Shown here: positions 1 through 7,797 of the stretch, one piece after another
Layout of the letters: every line of letters begins with the position of its first letter
Position numbering within the stretch: position 1 is the stretch's first letter
Assembly: GCF_014803895.1 (NCBI RefSeq)
Contig: NZ_JAAVAU010000021.1
Coordinates: 1-18,484, forward strand
Source of the DNA: Lactobacillus sp.
GTDB taxonomy: Bacteria; Bacillota; Bacilli; Lactobacillales; Lactobacillaceae
Length of the DNA stretch: 18,484 nucleotides
Direction of reading: 5' to 3'
Program-made: the position numbers and the translations under genes
Notes under the pieces: generated by a model
Database searches by the model: none
Told to the model about the DNA's origin: nothing
What the model saw: only the letters and a program-made list of their open reading frames with translations

Positions 1-68
1 AACATTTGGGCTAACTTATCTTTTTGAACTTGATTGGGATAGAGTCTTAATTTAATTCCAGCTAACAT
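1..68 (-). CDS. tnpB: TnpB (OrfB, IS200/IS605 family), N-terminal fragment cut by window edge
   Basis: Only the first 22 codons are in the window; the gene runs off the left edge. The reading MLAGIKLRLYPNQVQ followed by KDKLAQM matches the usual start of IS200/IS605 OrfB/TnpB proteins, where a short strand ending in R-L-Y-P-N leads into a helix-turn-helix. TnpB is an RNA-guided RuvC-type nuclease that helps IS200/IS605 elements persist; this is family knowledge and the catalytic part is not visible here. The ATG at 66-68 is preceded by a strong ribosome binding site (GAGGAGGTG, spacing about 5). No tnpA is seen upstream, so this looks like a tnpB-only element. The family call from 22 residues is good but not certain. 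Confidence 0.72.
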   Translation of the reverse strand, partial: MLAGIKLRLYPNQVQKDKLAQM

Positions 69-91
69 TTTTTCACCTCCTCGTCGCAAAA

Positions 92-100
92 ATTATAGCA
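92..100 (-). promoter_or_regulatory. Extended -10 promoter of tnpB
   Basis: On the minus strand TGC-TATAAT gives a consensus extended -10 about 24 bases before the tnpB ATG. No good -35 hexamer is found at 16-18 bases, which is typical of extended -10 promoters. It lies between the upstream hairpin repeat and tnpB, so tnpB can be expressed independently of that hairpin. Confidence 0.5.
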
Positions 101-137
101 AATTCAAAAATATACTAAATAAAATAGAAAATCACCG

Positions 138-185
138 AAAAAGCTGGTTTCATCTCGGCAATGAATTACCAAGTTTTCACCAGCT
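138..185 (-). repeat. Structured hairpin repeat, copy 1 (upstream of tnpB)
   Basis: On the minus strand AGCTGGT (185-179) pairs with ACCAGCT (148-142). A purine-rich 5x5 internal loop (GAAAA/ATGAA) follows, then an inner stem CTTGG/CCGAG, a 10-base loop and a T-run. A TATAAT lies at 192-197, exactly six bases before the stem. A second copy in the opposite orientation is at 18286-18334. It could be an IS left-end hairpin, a terminal inverted repeat, or a tiny RNA or terminator. Confidence 0.7.
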
Positions 186-198
186 CGTAATATTATAA

Positions 199-395
199 AT
201 TATCTTGTTGCTAGTTCTAGTATCTTCTTATAATTAATTATTTCAAAAAACTATTCGTATTATAATTCATTTTTTAATAATTTAAGTATATCAATGCAGA
301 AAAAAGATTTCAGGAAAACCATAGATAAAATTTATTCAATTTGAATACTTTCATATAGATAGAAGATGGACTAATTTAAATCATAAGCCTGTTAA
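199..395. other. AT-rich intergenic stretch with no recognised feature
   Basis: About 200 bases of very A+T-rich sequence lie between the hairpin repeat and the terminator behind the isochorismatase gene. I see no open frame with a ribosome binding site, no tRNA, and no convincing promoter or repeat. Confidence 0.6.
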
Positions 396-434
396 CTAAA
401 AAATAGGAAGTGCATTAAAACACTCCCTATTTTT
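396..434 (-). terminator. Terminator after the IclR/isochorismatase unit
   Basis: AAATAGGAAGTG (401-412) and CACTCCCTATTT (421-432) form a stem with one mismatch and an 8-base loop. On the minus strand it is followed by a T-run. It sits 20 bases past the hydrolase stop codon. Confidence 0.75.
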
Positions 435-453
435 CTTGTGTAGCTTTACTATA

Positions 454-1056
454 CTACGCCTTCATTTCATTCAAAATATCTTGAGTAGACTTTTTCGTAG
501 CAATATTATTCATTGCATAGTCCATTGCAGCTTTTTGCCATTCATCATTAATTGTAGATGTACCATCAGTAACTACTGTGACCTTATAACCAAAATCGGC
601 AGCATCCCTGCAAGTATGTTCAACAGCCATATTAGTCCAAACACCAGTAACAATTACATTTTCAATACCAAGATTCTTTAACAAAATATCTAACTGTGTA
701 CCATTGAATGCACTCATTCTAGTTCTTTTCAAAACAAAATCTTCTGGTGCTACTTCAATTCCATCAACAAAGTTACCACCCCAGCTGCCATCAACTACAC
801 TGCCAATTTCAGTAATACTTTCAAAAATTGGAGCATTTGTACCTACACCAGGTGCACCATCTTTAACAACAAATTGATTATGAAAGACTGGCATGTTATT
901 GTCATGGGCCATGTTAATTAAGGAAGCAATATGTTCAACTACATGTTGCTTTTTAGCATGTTCAACCGCGCCGCTCTTTTCTGATTTTCCACCAACAGAC
1001 ATGTTATCATTTTGCATGTCAATTACTAATAAAGCTGTTTTCTTTTTATCAAACAT
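454..1056 (-). CDS. Isochorismatase-family (cysteine hydrolase fold) protein lacking the nucleophilic Cys
   Basis: A 200-residue protein with the complete length and fold signature of the isochorismatase/nicotinamidase superfamily. ALLVIDMQND carries the conserved acid (Asp13), VLKRTRMSAFNGTQLD carries the catalytic Lys110, and VIVTGVWTNMAVEHT is the nucleophile loop. At the position where cysteine hydrolases have Cys (T-D/N-x-C-V) this protein has Ala144 (T-N-M-A-V). Cys149 lies one turn further on, and whether it could substitute is unknown. True isochorismatases (EntB, PhzD) also lack this Cys, but no siderophore or phenazine genes are nearby. The substrate is unknown; a pyrazinamidase/nicotinamidase role is unlikely without the Cys. 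The ATG has GAGG seven bases upstream. It starts eight bases after the IclR stop, whose TGA lies in the ribosome binding site, so the two are one operon. Confidence 0.85.
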   Translation of the reverse strand: MFDKKKTALLVIDMQNDNMSVGGKSEKSGAVEHAKKQHVVEHIASLINMAHDNNMPVFHNQFVVKDGAPGVGTNAPIFESITEIGSVVDGSWGGNFVDGIEVAPEDFVLKRTRMSAFNGTQLDILLKNLGIENVIVTGVWTNMAVEHTCRDAADFGYKVTVVTDGTSTINDEWQKAAMDYAMNNIATKKSTQDILNEMKA

Positions 1057-1064
1057 TTAATTCC

Positions 1065-1799
1065 TCACTCTAAAAATTTCATCTCAATTTCAATACTCTT
1101 TTCCTTCATCTCATGAGCCAATTTCTTAATATCACAGCGTTTTAATTCATCAAGCCTACCCGAAAGCCCCATAACAGCTACACTATTACTATCTTGCATA
1201 ATTGGGACTGCTAAACAACGAAAGTTTATTGCCTTCTCTTCATCATCTAACGCATAGCCTTGTTCCCTAATGATCTTCAATGACTTCTTTAAGGCATAAT
1301 TATCAGTCAAAGTATATTTTGTCTTTCTTGAAAAAATATCTAACTTTAATAACTTTTCTCTTTCATCATCATTTAAAAATGCCAATGCACATTTTCCCAT
1401 TGCCGTGGTATTTAACGGCATACTTTCACCCAGACGACTAAAATCTTCTTGATGATTTTTTGCAGGTACTACTTGAGTAATGACTATTTTATTTTGAAAA
1501 ATAATACCAATGTAGGCACTCAAGTGATATTTATCAACTAACGGCTTCAGAATAGGTACCGCCGTCCAATTAATCTTGGGATTATTAGTGGACCTAAACT
1601 TATTTTTCAAAAAGTATTGATTATCTTTTTTTACTAAAAAATCTAACTCTACTAAAGAATAGAGCAATCTAAAAGTAGTAGATTTTGAAAGATCTAAACT
1701 TTGCATCGTTTCCTTTAGTGTGACAGATTCCTCTTTGTTAACTAGATCTATTACTTCTTTAGCTTTAGCTAAAGTTGAAAGGAGATATTTATTATCCAT
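1065..1799 (-). CDS. IclR-family transcriptional regulator
   Basis: A 244-residue protein with the two-part IclR layout. The N-terminal winged helix-turn-helix (about 5-60) has its recognition region in TLKETMQSLDLSKSTTFRLL. A C-terminal effector-binding domain (about 75-244) carries the typical patches MGKCALAFL and REQGYALDDEE. Length is normal for the family. The start at ATG 1799 is supported by GGCGGAG just upstream. It is the first gene of a two-gene unit with the isochorismatase-like protein and most likely controls it and itself in response to a small metabolite. The ligand cannot be read from sequence. Confidence 0.9.
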   Translation of the reverse strand: MDNKYLLSTLAKAKEVIDLVNKEESVTLKETMQSLDLSKSTTFRLLYSLVELDFLVKKDNQYFLKNKFRSTNNPKINWTAVPILKPLVDKYHLSAYIGIIFQNKIVITQVVPAKNHQEDFSRLGESMPLNTTAMGKCALAFLNDDEREKLLKLDIFSRKTKYTLTDNYALKKSLKIIREQGYALDDEEKAINFRCLAVPIMQDSNSVAVMGLSGRLDELKRCDIKKLAHEMKEKSIEIEMKFLE

Positions 1800-1858
1800 G
1801 GAGTCTCCGCCTTTCGATTAACAATATTACTTGGATTGAGTATATTAGAAAACAAAAT

Positions 1859-1890
1859 AAAAAAAGTTTCAAATAATGAAACTTTTTATT
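1859..1890 (-). terminator. Terminator behind the P-type ATPase
   Basis: AAAGTTTCA and TGAAACTTT form a stem around an ATAA-like loop, with A-runs and T-runs on both sides. It can work on both strands; on the minus strand it ends transcription of the ATPase gene, which stops at 1992. The stretch 1891-1991 holds only a weak TTCCTT/AAGGAA inverted repeat and no gene. Confidence 0.65.
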
Positions 1891-1991
1891 TATTAATTCC
1901 CTTTCTTCCAACACCACACCCCAATTTTTCCTTAAGCTAAAGGAATGGATAGAAGTTCGTTGACCATTAACTAACTCTAAGACGAATTAGA

Positions 1992-4664
1992 TTAATTATT
2001 AGGTAATCTTCTTTGGAAAAACTTTACAATCTCAACAATAACTATCATTAAACAGCCTGCAATCAAAACAACAAGCCATTGCGTACCATTTAATTCAGTA
2101 ACATCGAACAATTTTGTCATAAATGGCAATTCAACTGCCGCCATAATCAAAGCAGAAACAATGATTGCTCTATTAAACCACTTATTTTCCAGCGTTTGCT
2201 TACGGAAGATTGATTTATGGATAAATTTAGAGTTAATAGCATGAAATAACTGAATTAACCCTAAAGTTAAAAAGGCCATCGTTAAGGCATCCCCATGTTG
2301 CAAAGCACCTTCACCTACATGAGGACCTACGTGAAGACCGAATTGATAAGCACCTAGCACTAAAATTCCTTCTAAAATACCTTGGTAAATAATCGAGCTA
2401 GCTACACCACCAGAGAAGAAGTTGGAGTTTCTACCACGCGGCTTTTTCTTCATAATTCCCTCTTCCACTGGCTCAACACCTAATGCAATAGCCGGCAAAG
2501 TATCAGTTACTAAGTTAATCCAAAGCAATTGGACCGGAGCTAATATATCCCAACCAAGCATTGTCATCATAAATACAGTTAGTACTTCACCAACATTACA
2601 GCTCATCAAGTAAAGGATTGCCTTTTGAATATTAGCAAAGACTTTACGGCCTTGCTTAATTGCTTCAACAATAGTAGCAAAATTATCATCTGCTAAAATC
2701 ATATCCGCCGCCCCTTTAGATACTTCAGTACCAGTAATTCCCATTCCAATACCAATATCAGCCTGTTTCAAGCTTGGTGCATCATTAACACCATCACCGG
2801 TCATAGCCACAATCTTATTATTTGCCTGCCATGCTTTAACAATTCTGACTTTGTTTTCCGGTGATACACGTGCATAAACACTATAATCAGCAACATGCTC
2901 AATAAAGTACTCATCAGATAATTTATCAAGTTCAGCTCCGGTAAGGACACCATCATTATTACCAGGATTTAAAATCCCTAAACGTTCAGCAATTGCAGCC
3001 GCGGTTACCTGATGATCTCCTGTAATCATAATTGTTCTAATCCCAGCACTTTTAGCTTCTGCAACAGCAGCCTTGGCTTCTGGGCGCTCTGGATCAATCA
3101 TTCCCACTAGACCCACAAAAACTAAATCTTGCTCAACATTGTTAGTAACTGGGGTCTTATAAGGTTCATCAATAACTTTATAAGCAAATCCTAAGACACG
3201 TAAAGCATTTTGGGCCAAATCTTGGTTAGTAGCTAAAATTTTGTCTCTTTGTTTTGAAGTAATTGGGCTTACTTGTCCATCATTTTCAATAGAAGTAACC
3301 CGTTTAAGTAATTCATCTGGAGCTCCTTTAACAGCAACATAAAATTTTCCATTTTTATATTTATTCACCGTTGACATGAGCTTTCTTTCTGAGTCAAAAG
3401 GAACTTCTTGAATACGAGGATCTTGTTTTAATAAGCCCTGAACATCAATTTGTTGATCAAAAGCATATTGAATAAGTGCTGTTTCAGTAGGATCTCCCAA
3501 TAGGTTACCACCATTTTCAATTTTAGTATCATTCACTAAAATCATAGAAAGTAATAACGGATTCTCCTTATTAATCTTTTGATCACTACTATGAATAGAC
3601 GAATTATAATATAGCTTCTCAACTGTCATTCTATTTTGAGTTAAAGTGCCAGTCTTATCTGAACAAATAATATCAGTAGCACCTAATGTTTCAACAGCAG
3701 GTAACTTCCTGACAATTGCTTTATGTTTGGCCATAGCTTGTGTACCCAGAGCCAAAATAATCGTTACAATAGCTGGCAGTCCTTCAGGAATAGCGGCAAC
3801 TGCTAACGAGACAGCAACCAAGAACATATCAATCATTAACTTGTTCATTGGTTCACTACCTTGTTTGGTAAAGATACCTACAACAAAGACAACTACACAG
3901 ATTGCTAAAATCATAATAGTTAAGGTCTTACCAAGTTGGTTTAAATTCTGCTTTAAAGGTGTATCAGTTTCATCAGATTCATTAAGCATCGTAGCAATCT
4001 TACCAACTTCAGTAGTCATCCCAGTTCCTGTAACAATGCCTTCACCACGACCGTAGGTTACATTAGTATTTGAATAGGCCATATCAGCACGATCACCTAA
4101 AGCAACCTCGTCGCCCTTAGGAATCTTTGTATTTTTTTCAACTGGTACAGATTCACCAGTTAAAGCCGATTCTTCAATTTTTAAACTTGCAGCTAAGCCT
4201 AAACGCATATCAGCTGGTACAACATCACCTGCTTCAAGTAATACAACATCACCCGGTACAATCTCAGTACTTGATACTTGTAAAATTTCATTATCACGTC
4301 GTACATGAGCTACAGGAGTCGACATCTCTTTTAGGGCATTAATAGCTGCTTCTGATTTTGCTTCTTGAAAAACACCTAAAATTGCATTAATCAAAACAAC
4401 AATCATAATAATAGCAGCATCAGTCCATTCATGAGCAATAACGCCGGATAAAACAGCAGCTACAATCAAGACAATTATCATAAAATCTTTAAATTGATCA
4501 ATGAATTTCATCAATAAGCCACGTTTTTTCCTAGTTCCCAATGTATTTGGACCATCTTGTTCTAAACGTTTTTTAGCTTCTATTTTTGATAAACCTGTCT
4601 TAAGAGAAGTTTTTAGTTCTTGCTCAACTTCAGATATCGACTGCTTATAATATTTTGTAGACAC
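1992..4664 (-). CDS. P2-type calcium-transporting ATPase
   Basis: An 890-residue P-type ATPase of the SERCA/PMR1-like P2A group, exporting Ca2+ (perhaps Mn2+) across the membrane using ATP. Numbering from the GTG start: A-domain TGES 169-172, TM4 motif PEGL 293-296, phosphorylation site DKTGTLT with Asp336, N-domain KGAPD 446-450, P-domain TGDGVND 622-628. About ten membrane segments are visible in the usual 2-2-6 pattern. Ion-site residues match both SERCA sites: Asn690/Glu693 in TM5 (NVGE) and Asn717, Thr720, Asp721 in TM6 (NLVTD). The TM8 acid is Gln805. A longer frame begins at a TTG at 4682, but AGAGGAG (4671-4677) lies inside it, six bases before the GTG at 4662-4664, so the GTG is the likely start. 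A terminator hairpin directly precedes that ribosome binding site. Confidence 0.92.
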   Translation of the reverse strand: MSTKYYKQSISEVEQELKTSLKTGLSKIEAKKRLEQDGPNTLGTRKKRGLLMKFIDQFKDFMIIVLIVAAVLSGVIAHEWTDAAIIMIVVLINAILGVFQEAKSEAAINALKEMSTPVAHVRRDNEILQVSSTEIVPGDVVLLEAGDVVPADMRLGLAASLKIEESALTGESVPVEKNTKIPKGDEVALGDRADMAYSNTNVTYGRGEGIVTGTGMTTEVGKIATMLNESDETDTPLKQNLNQLGKTLTIMILAICVVVFVVGIFTKQGSEPMNKLMIDMFLVAVSLAVAAIPEGLPAIVTIILALGTQAMAKHKAIVRKLPAVETLGATDIICSDKTGTLTQNRMTVEKLYYNSSIHSSDQKINKENPLLLSMILVNDTKIENGGNLLGDPTETALIQYAFDQQIDVQGLLKQDPRIQEVPFDSERKLMSTVNKYKNGKFYVAVKGAPDELLKRVTSIENDGQVSPITSKQRDKILATNQDLAQNALRVLGFAYKVIDEPYKTPVTNNVEQDLVFVGLVGMIDPERPEAKAAVAEAKSAGIRTIMITGDHQVTAAAIAERLGILNPGNNDGVLTGAELDKLSDEYFIEHVADYSVYARVSPENKVRIVKAWQANNKIVAMTGDGVNDAPSLKQADIGIGMGITGTEVSKGAADMILADDNFATIVEAIKQGRKVFANIQKAILYLMSCNVGEVLTVFMMTMLGWDILAPVQLLWINLVTDTLPAIALGVEPVEEGIMKKKPRGRNSNFFSGGVASSIIYQGILEGILVLGAYQFGLHVGPHVGEGALQHGDALTMAFLTLGLIQLFHAINSKFIHKSIFRKQTLENKWFNRAIIVSALIMAAVELPFMTKLFDVTELNGTQWLVVLIAGCLMIVIVEIVKFFQRRLPNN

Positions 4665-4678
4665 TTTTTTCTCCTCTA

Positions 4679-4716
4679 ACAAAAAAGACCAATGTCCATC
4701 TCTGGCCAGAGGTCTT
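4679..4716 (-). terminator. Terminator between nadE and the ATPase, abutting the ATPase RBS
   Basis: On the minus strand AAGACC (4716-4711) and GGTCTT (4690-4685) close a hairpin containing a CTCTGGCCAGAG palindrome, followed by six T residues. The T-run ends only a few bases before the ATPase ribosome binding site. No promoter fits between the two, so read-through, or a promoter inside nadE, must supply the ATPase transcript. Confidence 0.7.
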
Positions 4717-4726
4717 GCTTACAAAA

Positions 4727-5557
4727 TTAATTTTTATAAAAGGTATCAAAAATAGTTACTGGCATATGACGCTTGTGTTCACTCTTTTTCCACAACTTTT
4801 CAATTTGCTCAGCAGCTTCCACACTAACCTCTTTGCCTTCAAGATAATTATCTACATCTTCATAAGACACACCTAACGCTACTTCATCTGGAAGAGAAGG
4901 ACGATCTTCTTCCAAATCAGCAGTTGGGGCTTTTTTATAGAGATGTTCCGGACAGCCTAATTCTTTAAGCATAGCCTTACCCTGACGCTTATCTAGACGG
5001 AATAATGGTGTAATATCAGCTGCTCCATCGCCATACTTAGTATAAAAGCCAGAAAAGTTTTCAGCTGCGTGGTCGGTTCCAATTACAGCACCTTTATTAG
5101 CACCAGCGATTGCATATTGTACTACCATTCTTTGACGCGCCTTAATATTGCCCTTATTAAAATCAGTAATTTTTTGTCCAGAGGCTTCCACAGCTTTAAC
5201 CATTGCATCTACTGGATCTTTAATATTAACAATCAAATCTTGATCTGGTTTTTGAAATGCAACTGCATCTGCCGCATCACTGGCATCTGCTTGCACACCA
5301 TAAGGTAGACGAACTGCAATAAATTGGTAACTATTATCTCCAGTTTCTTCACGCATTTCTTCAATAGCCATTTGAGCCAATTTTCCAGTTAAAGTAGAAT
5401 CTTGCCCACCAGAAATCCCTAAAACATAACTCTTCAAAAATGGATTTTCCTTTAAATAATCTTTTAAGAAATCAACAGATTTACGAATTTCTTTTTTAGG
5501 ATCAATTTCTGGCAAAACATGCTCGTAAGCAATAATTTTTTCTTGTAATGGGCGCAT
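4727..5557 (-). CDS. nadE: NAD+ synthase, ammonia-dependent
   Basis: A 276-residue NH3-dependent NAD synthetase that amidates deamido-NAD (nicotinic acid adenine dinucleotide) to NAD in the cytoplasm with ATP. It shows the ATP pyrophosphatase loop SGGQDST (about residues 48-54), [21 protein letters not shown] in the deamido-NAD site, and PLFRLDKRQ. There is no N-terminal glutaminase domain, so free ammonia is the nitrogen donor. The frame is open to a TTG at 5578, but AAGAGAGG (5566-5573) lies eight bases before the ATG at 5557, which is the better start. That ATG is separated from the pncB stop by a single base, so nadE is translationally coupled to pncB. Confidence 0.95.
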   Translation of the reverse strand: MRPLQEKIIAYEHVLPEIDPKKEIRKSVDFLKDYLKENPFLKSYVLGISGGQDSTLTGKLAQMAIEEMREETGDNSYQFIAVRLPYGVQADASDAADAVAFQKPDQDLIVNIKDPVDAMVKAVEASGQKITDFNKGNIKARQRMVVQYAIAGANKGAVIGTDHAAENFSGFYTKYGDGAADITPLFRLDKRQGKAMLKELGCPEHLYKKAPTADLEEDRPSLPDEVALGVSYEDVDNYLEGKEVSVEAAEQIEKLWKKSEHKRHMPVTIFDTFYKN

Positions 5558-5558
5558 T

Positions 5559-7031
5559 TTAATAACCTCTCTTAACAATTTTTGAACGAATATTATTAAT
5601 TAAACTCATCTTGTGATCATAAAGTTTTTGCGACAAATCAACTGGATAGTCTTGTGGATTTAATGAACGTTTATATTCATCCCAAAGACCATCTAAATTA
5701 CTTGCTGTAAATTCTTTAATTTCTTGAAGACTTGGTTCATTATAAATCAGTTTACCACTTTCAAAAATAGTTTGAAGTAATGGTCTAGCTGTAAAATTAG
5801 TAACAACCTTATTAATATAAGTATATTGCGGATGAAACATAAACAAAGCATCAAAGTCTCTTGGGTCTTCATCATAATGTGATACCCAATCGCCTTCATT
5901 CTTTTTAGCTTCATTAGCAGAAATTCGCCAAACTTGTTTTTTACCTGGAGTTGAGACTTTAACGGCATTTGAAGAAATTTTCAAAGTATCTTGCATTTCA
6001 CCGTTTTCATTTTCAATAGAAACTAGCTTATAAACTCCTCCCAATGCAGGTTGATCAAAAGCAGTAATTAACTTTGTACCTACACCCCAAACATCAATTT
6101 TGGCATCTTGCATTTTTAAGTTTTGGATAGTTTTTTCATCTAGGTCATTCGAAGCATAAATTTTAGCATCAGTAAAGCCTGCATCATCTAATTGCTTACG
6201 AACTTTTTTAGAAATATAGGCCATATCACCGGAGTCAATACGCACACCTTGGAAATTAATTTTATCACCCATTTCCTTTGCGACACGAATTGCAGTCGGA
6301 ACACCACTGCGTAAAGTATCATAAGTATCTACTAAAAAAACACAATTTTTATGTGTTTGCGCATATGCCTTAAAAGCCTTATATTCATCATTATATGCTT
6401 GAATCAGTGCATGAGCATGTGTACCAGAAATTGGAATTCCGAATAATTTCCCTGCGCGCACATTACTAGTGGCATCAAAACCACCAATATAAGCAGCTCG
6501 TGTGCCCCAAATAGCAGCATCAGTTTCTTGAGCCCGACGCGTTCCAAATTCCATTAAACTATCATCGCCAACTGCTACCTTAATTCTTGCAGCCTTAGTT
6601 GCAATTAAACTTTGAAAATTAATAATATTCAACAATGCAGTTTCAACTAATTGACATTGAGCCAAAGGTCCCTCTACCTGTAATATTGGTTCATTAGCAA
6701 AAACCAACTCACCTTCTAAGGCAGAGCGAACTGTTAGCTTAAGTTCAAAGTTACGCAGATAATCAATGAAATCATCATCATAACCTTCTTGCTCTTGCAA
6801 ATACTTTAAATCACTTTCTGAAAAATGCAAGTTACTCAAATAATCAATTACTCGGCTTAAACCAGCATTAACTGCATAACCATTACCAAAAGGTTCTTTT
6901 CTAAAAAATAATTCAAAAACAGCATTACGTTCACTTATTCCCTCTTTAAAATAAGTGTACATCATATTTAATTCATATAAGTCAGTATGGAGGACCAATG
7001 AATCTTCTTGGTCAATTCGTTTATTTAACAT
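5559..7031 (-). CDS. pncB: Nicotinate phosphoribosyltransferase
   Basis: A 490-residue enzyme of the Preiss-Handler route, converting nicotinate and PRPP to nicotinate mononucleotide (ATP-stimulated). Diagnostic segments are [13 protein letters not shown] near the N-terminus, EFGTRRAQ, the catalytic-His loop [13 protein letters not shown], the [10 protein letters not shown] strand, and [15 protein letters not shown] in the PRPP-binding part. Length fits the long bacterial form. The start ATG has TGAGGAAAA directly upstream. It leads an operon with nadE; nadD, which would act between them, is not in the window. A good promoter lies at 7071-7098. Confidence 0.95.
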   Translation of the reverse strand: MLNKRIDQEDSLVLHTDLYELNMMYTYFKEGISERNAVFELFFRKEPFGNGYAVNAGLSRVIDYLSNLHFSESDLKYLQEQEGYDDDFIDYLRNFELKLTVRSALEGELVFANEPILQVEGPLAQCQLVETALLNIINFQSLIATKAARIKVAVGDDSLMEFGTRRAQETDAAIWGTRAAYIGGFDATSNVRAGKLFGIPISGTHAHALIQAYNDEYKAFKAYAQTHKNCVFLVDTYDTLRSGVPTAIRVAKEMGDKINFQGVRIDSGDMAYISKKVRKQLDDAGFTDAKIYASNDLDEKTIQNLKMQDAKIDVWGVGTKLITAFDQPALGGVYKLVSIENENGEMQDTLKISSNAVKVSTPGKKQVWRISANEAKKNEGDWVSHYDEDPRDFDALFMFHPQYTYINKVVTNFTARPLLQTIFESGKLIYNEPSLQEIKEFTASNLDGLWDEYKRSLNPQDYPVDLSQKLYDHKMSLINNIRSKIVKRGY

Positions 7032-7070
7032 TTTTCCTCACTAGAATAATTTTTAATATTGTTTGTTTCT

Positions 7071-7098
7071 ATTATAATCAAACTTATTCAGATAACAA
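7071..7098 (-). promoter_or_regulatory. Promoter of pncB-nadE
   Basis: On the minus strand TTGTTA (7093-7098) and TATAAT (7071-7076) are 16 bases apart, giving a start near 7064 and a leader of about 33 bases. The -35 box lies just past the stop codon of the upstream glycosyltransferase gene. No clear terminator separates the two units; only a weak AGATAA/TTATCT repeat is seen, so some read-through is likely. Confidence 0.65.
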
Positions 7099-7797
7099 TT
7101 ATCTAAATACTTTAGCATATAATCCTGCTTCAAATGGCGTTTTAATATGCAACTTTAAGTCGGTTACAATTTTTCGTTTTAAAGGTTTTTCGCCTTCCAT
7201 CCAAGTTCCTGTAAAAATATGAATAGTCTTGGACCTTTTTGAAGGATTACATAAAACCCCATCGGGATAAACGTGAATTCCATATGGTAGCCATTGTTCT
7301 TTATTATTAGGCTTAGCACCATATTTATTTTTTAAAATTTCAGAGACAGAAACAGTATTAACACCCGCTAACTGATTATTTTTATCAAATTTAAAATTAC
7401 GATCATCGTAATAATCAAGCATATCTTTAATCAATTGATGCTTTGGTTCCGCTCCAAAAACTGCAGTAAATGGATTATCTTTATTTTCAAAACCTACAAA
7501 GGCCCGATTTTTTAATAAATCATGTAAATTATCAAGTACTAAAACATCAGTATCAAGATAAATTCCACCATATTCATAAACTACTTTAGCTCGAATATAA
7601 TCAGATACAAAGGCCCATTTTTTAGCTTTATAAGCTTGTTCAACATATTTATTTTCGTGAATATCAAAATTACTTTCATTCCATTCAATAATTTTATAAT
7701 CACCTAAATGTTTTTTCCAAGTTTTCATACAAGTTTGGATATTTTTAGGTTTAGGATTTCCTCCTACCCAAACATAGTGAATAATTTTTGGTATCAT
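7099..7797 (-). CDS. GT32-type glycosyltransferase (Gly_transf_sug family)
   Basis: A 232-residue protein beginning IPKIIHYVWVGG, the family hallmark of GT32 (OCH1/capsular sugar transferases). The donor-binding GGIYLDTDVLVL contains the DxD motif at Asp82-Asp84. The WAFVSDYIRAKVVYEYGG helix that precedes DxD in this family is intact. No signal peptide or membrane span is seen, so it should act at the inner face of the membrane on a lipid-linked sugar. Its ATG overlaps the stop of the preceding gene (ATGA), with GAGGAAAAAAG as binding site, so it is the last gene of the tagA-led operon. Donor and acceptor sugars are not predictable. Confidence 0.9.
   Translation of the reverse strand: MIPKIIHYVWVGGNPKPKNIQTCMKTWKKHLGDYKIIEWNESNFDIHENKYVEQAYKAKKWAFVSDYIRAKVVYEYGGIYLDTDVLVLDNLHDLLKNRAFVGFENKDNPFTAVFGAEPKHQLIKDMLDYYDDRNFKFDKNNQLAGVNTVSVSEILKNKYGAKPNNKEQWLPYGIHVYPDGVLCNPSKRSKTIHIFTGTWMEGEKPLKRKIVTDLKLHIKTPFEAGLYAKVFR

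Larger units (their letters stand above)
1..198 (-). mobile_element. 5' end of a tnpB-type insertion element (extends beyond window)
   Basis: This comprises the start of tnpB, its promoter and the hairpin repeat at 138-185. The inner part of that hairpin (AATTCATT flanked by GG and CC) closely resembles the palindrome at 18377-18394, read on the same strand and interpreted as a right-end hairpin. Similar subterminal hairpins at both ends are a hallmark of IS200/IS605 elements. The outer boundary is inferred only from where similarity to the copy at 18274-18365 stops, so the end coordinate is approximate. Confidence 0.45.

Noticed and set aside
138..185. T-box leader
   Set aside because: The GGTGAAAA stretch recalls T-box stems, but the unit is under 60 bases and lacks the TGG-containing antiterminator sequence.
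436..681. Plus-strand frame of 81 codons
   Set aside because: It is antisense to the isochorismatase-like gene, has no ribosome binding site and no family resemblance.
4679..4720. yybP-ykoY-type metal riboswitch before the ATPase
   Set aside because: This riboswitch often controls such ATPases, but the gap is too short and its conserved loops are not seen; only a terminator-like hairpin is present.
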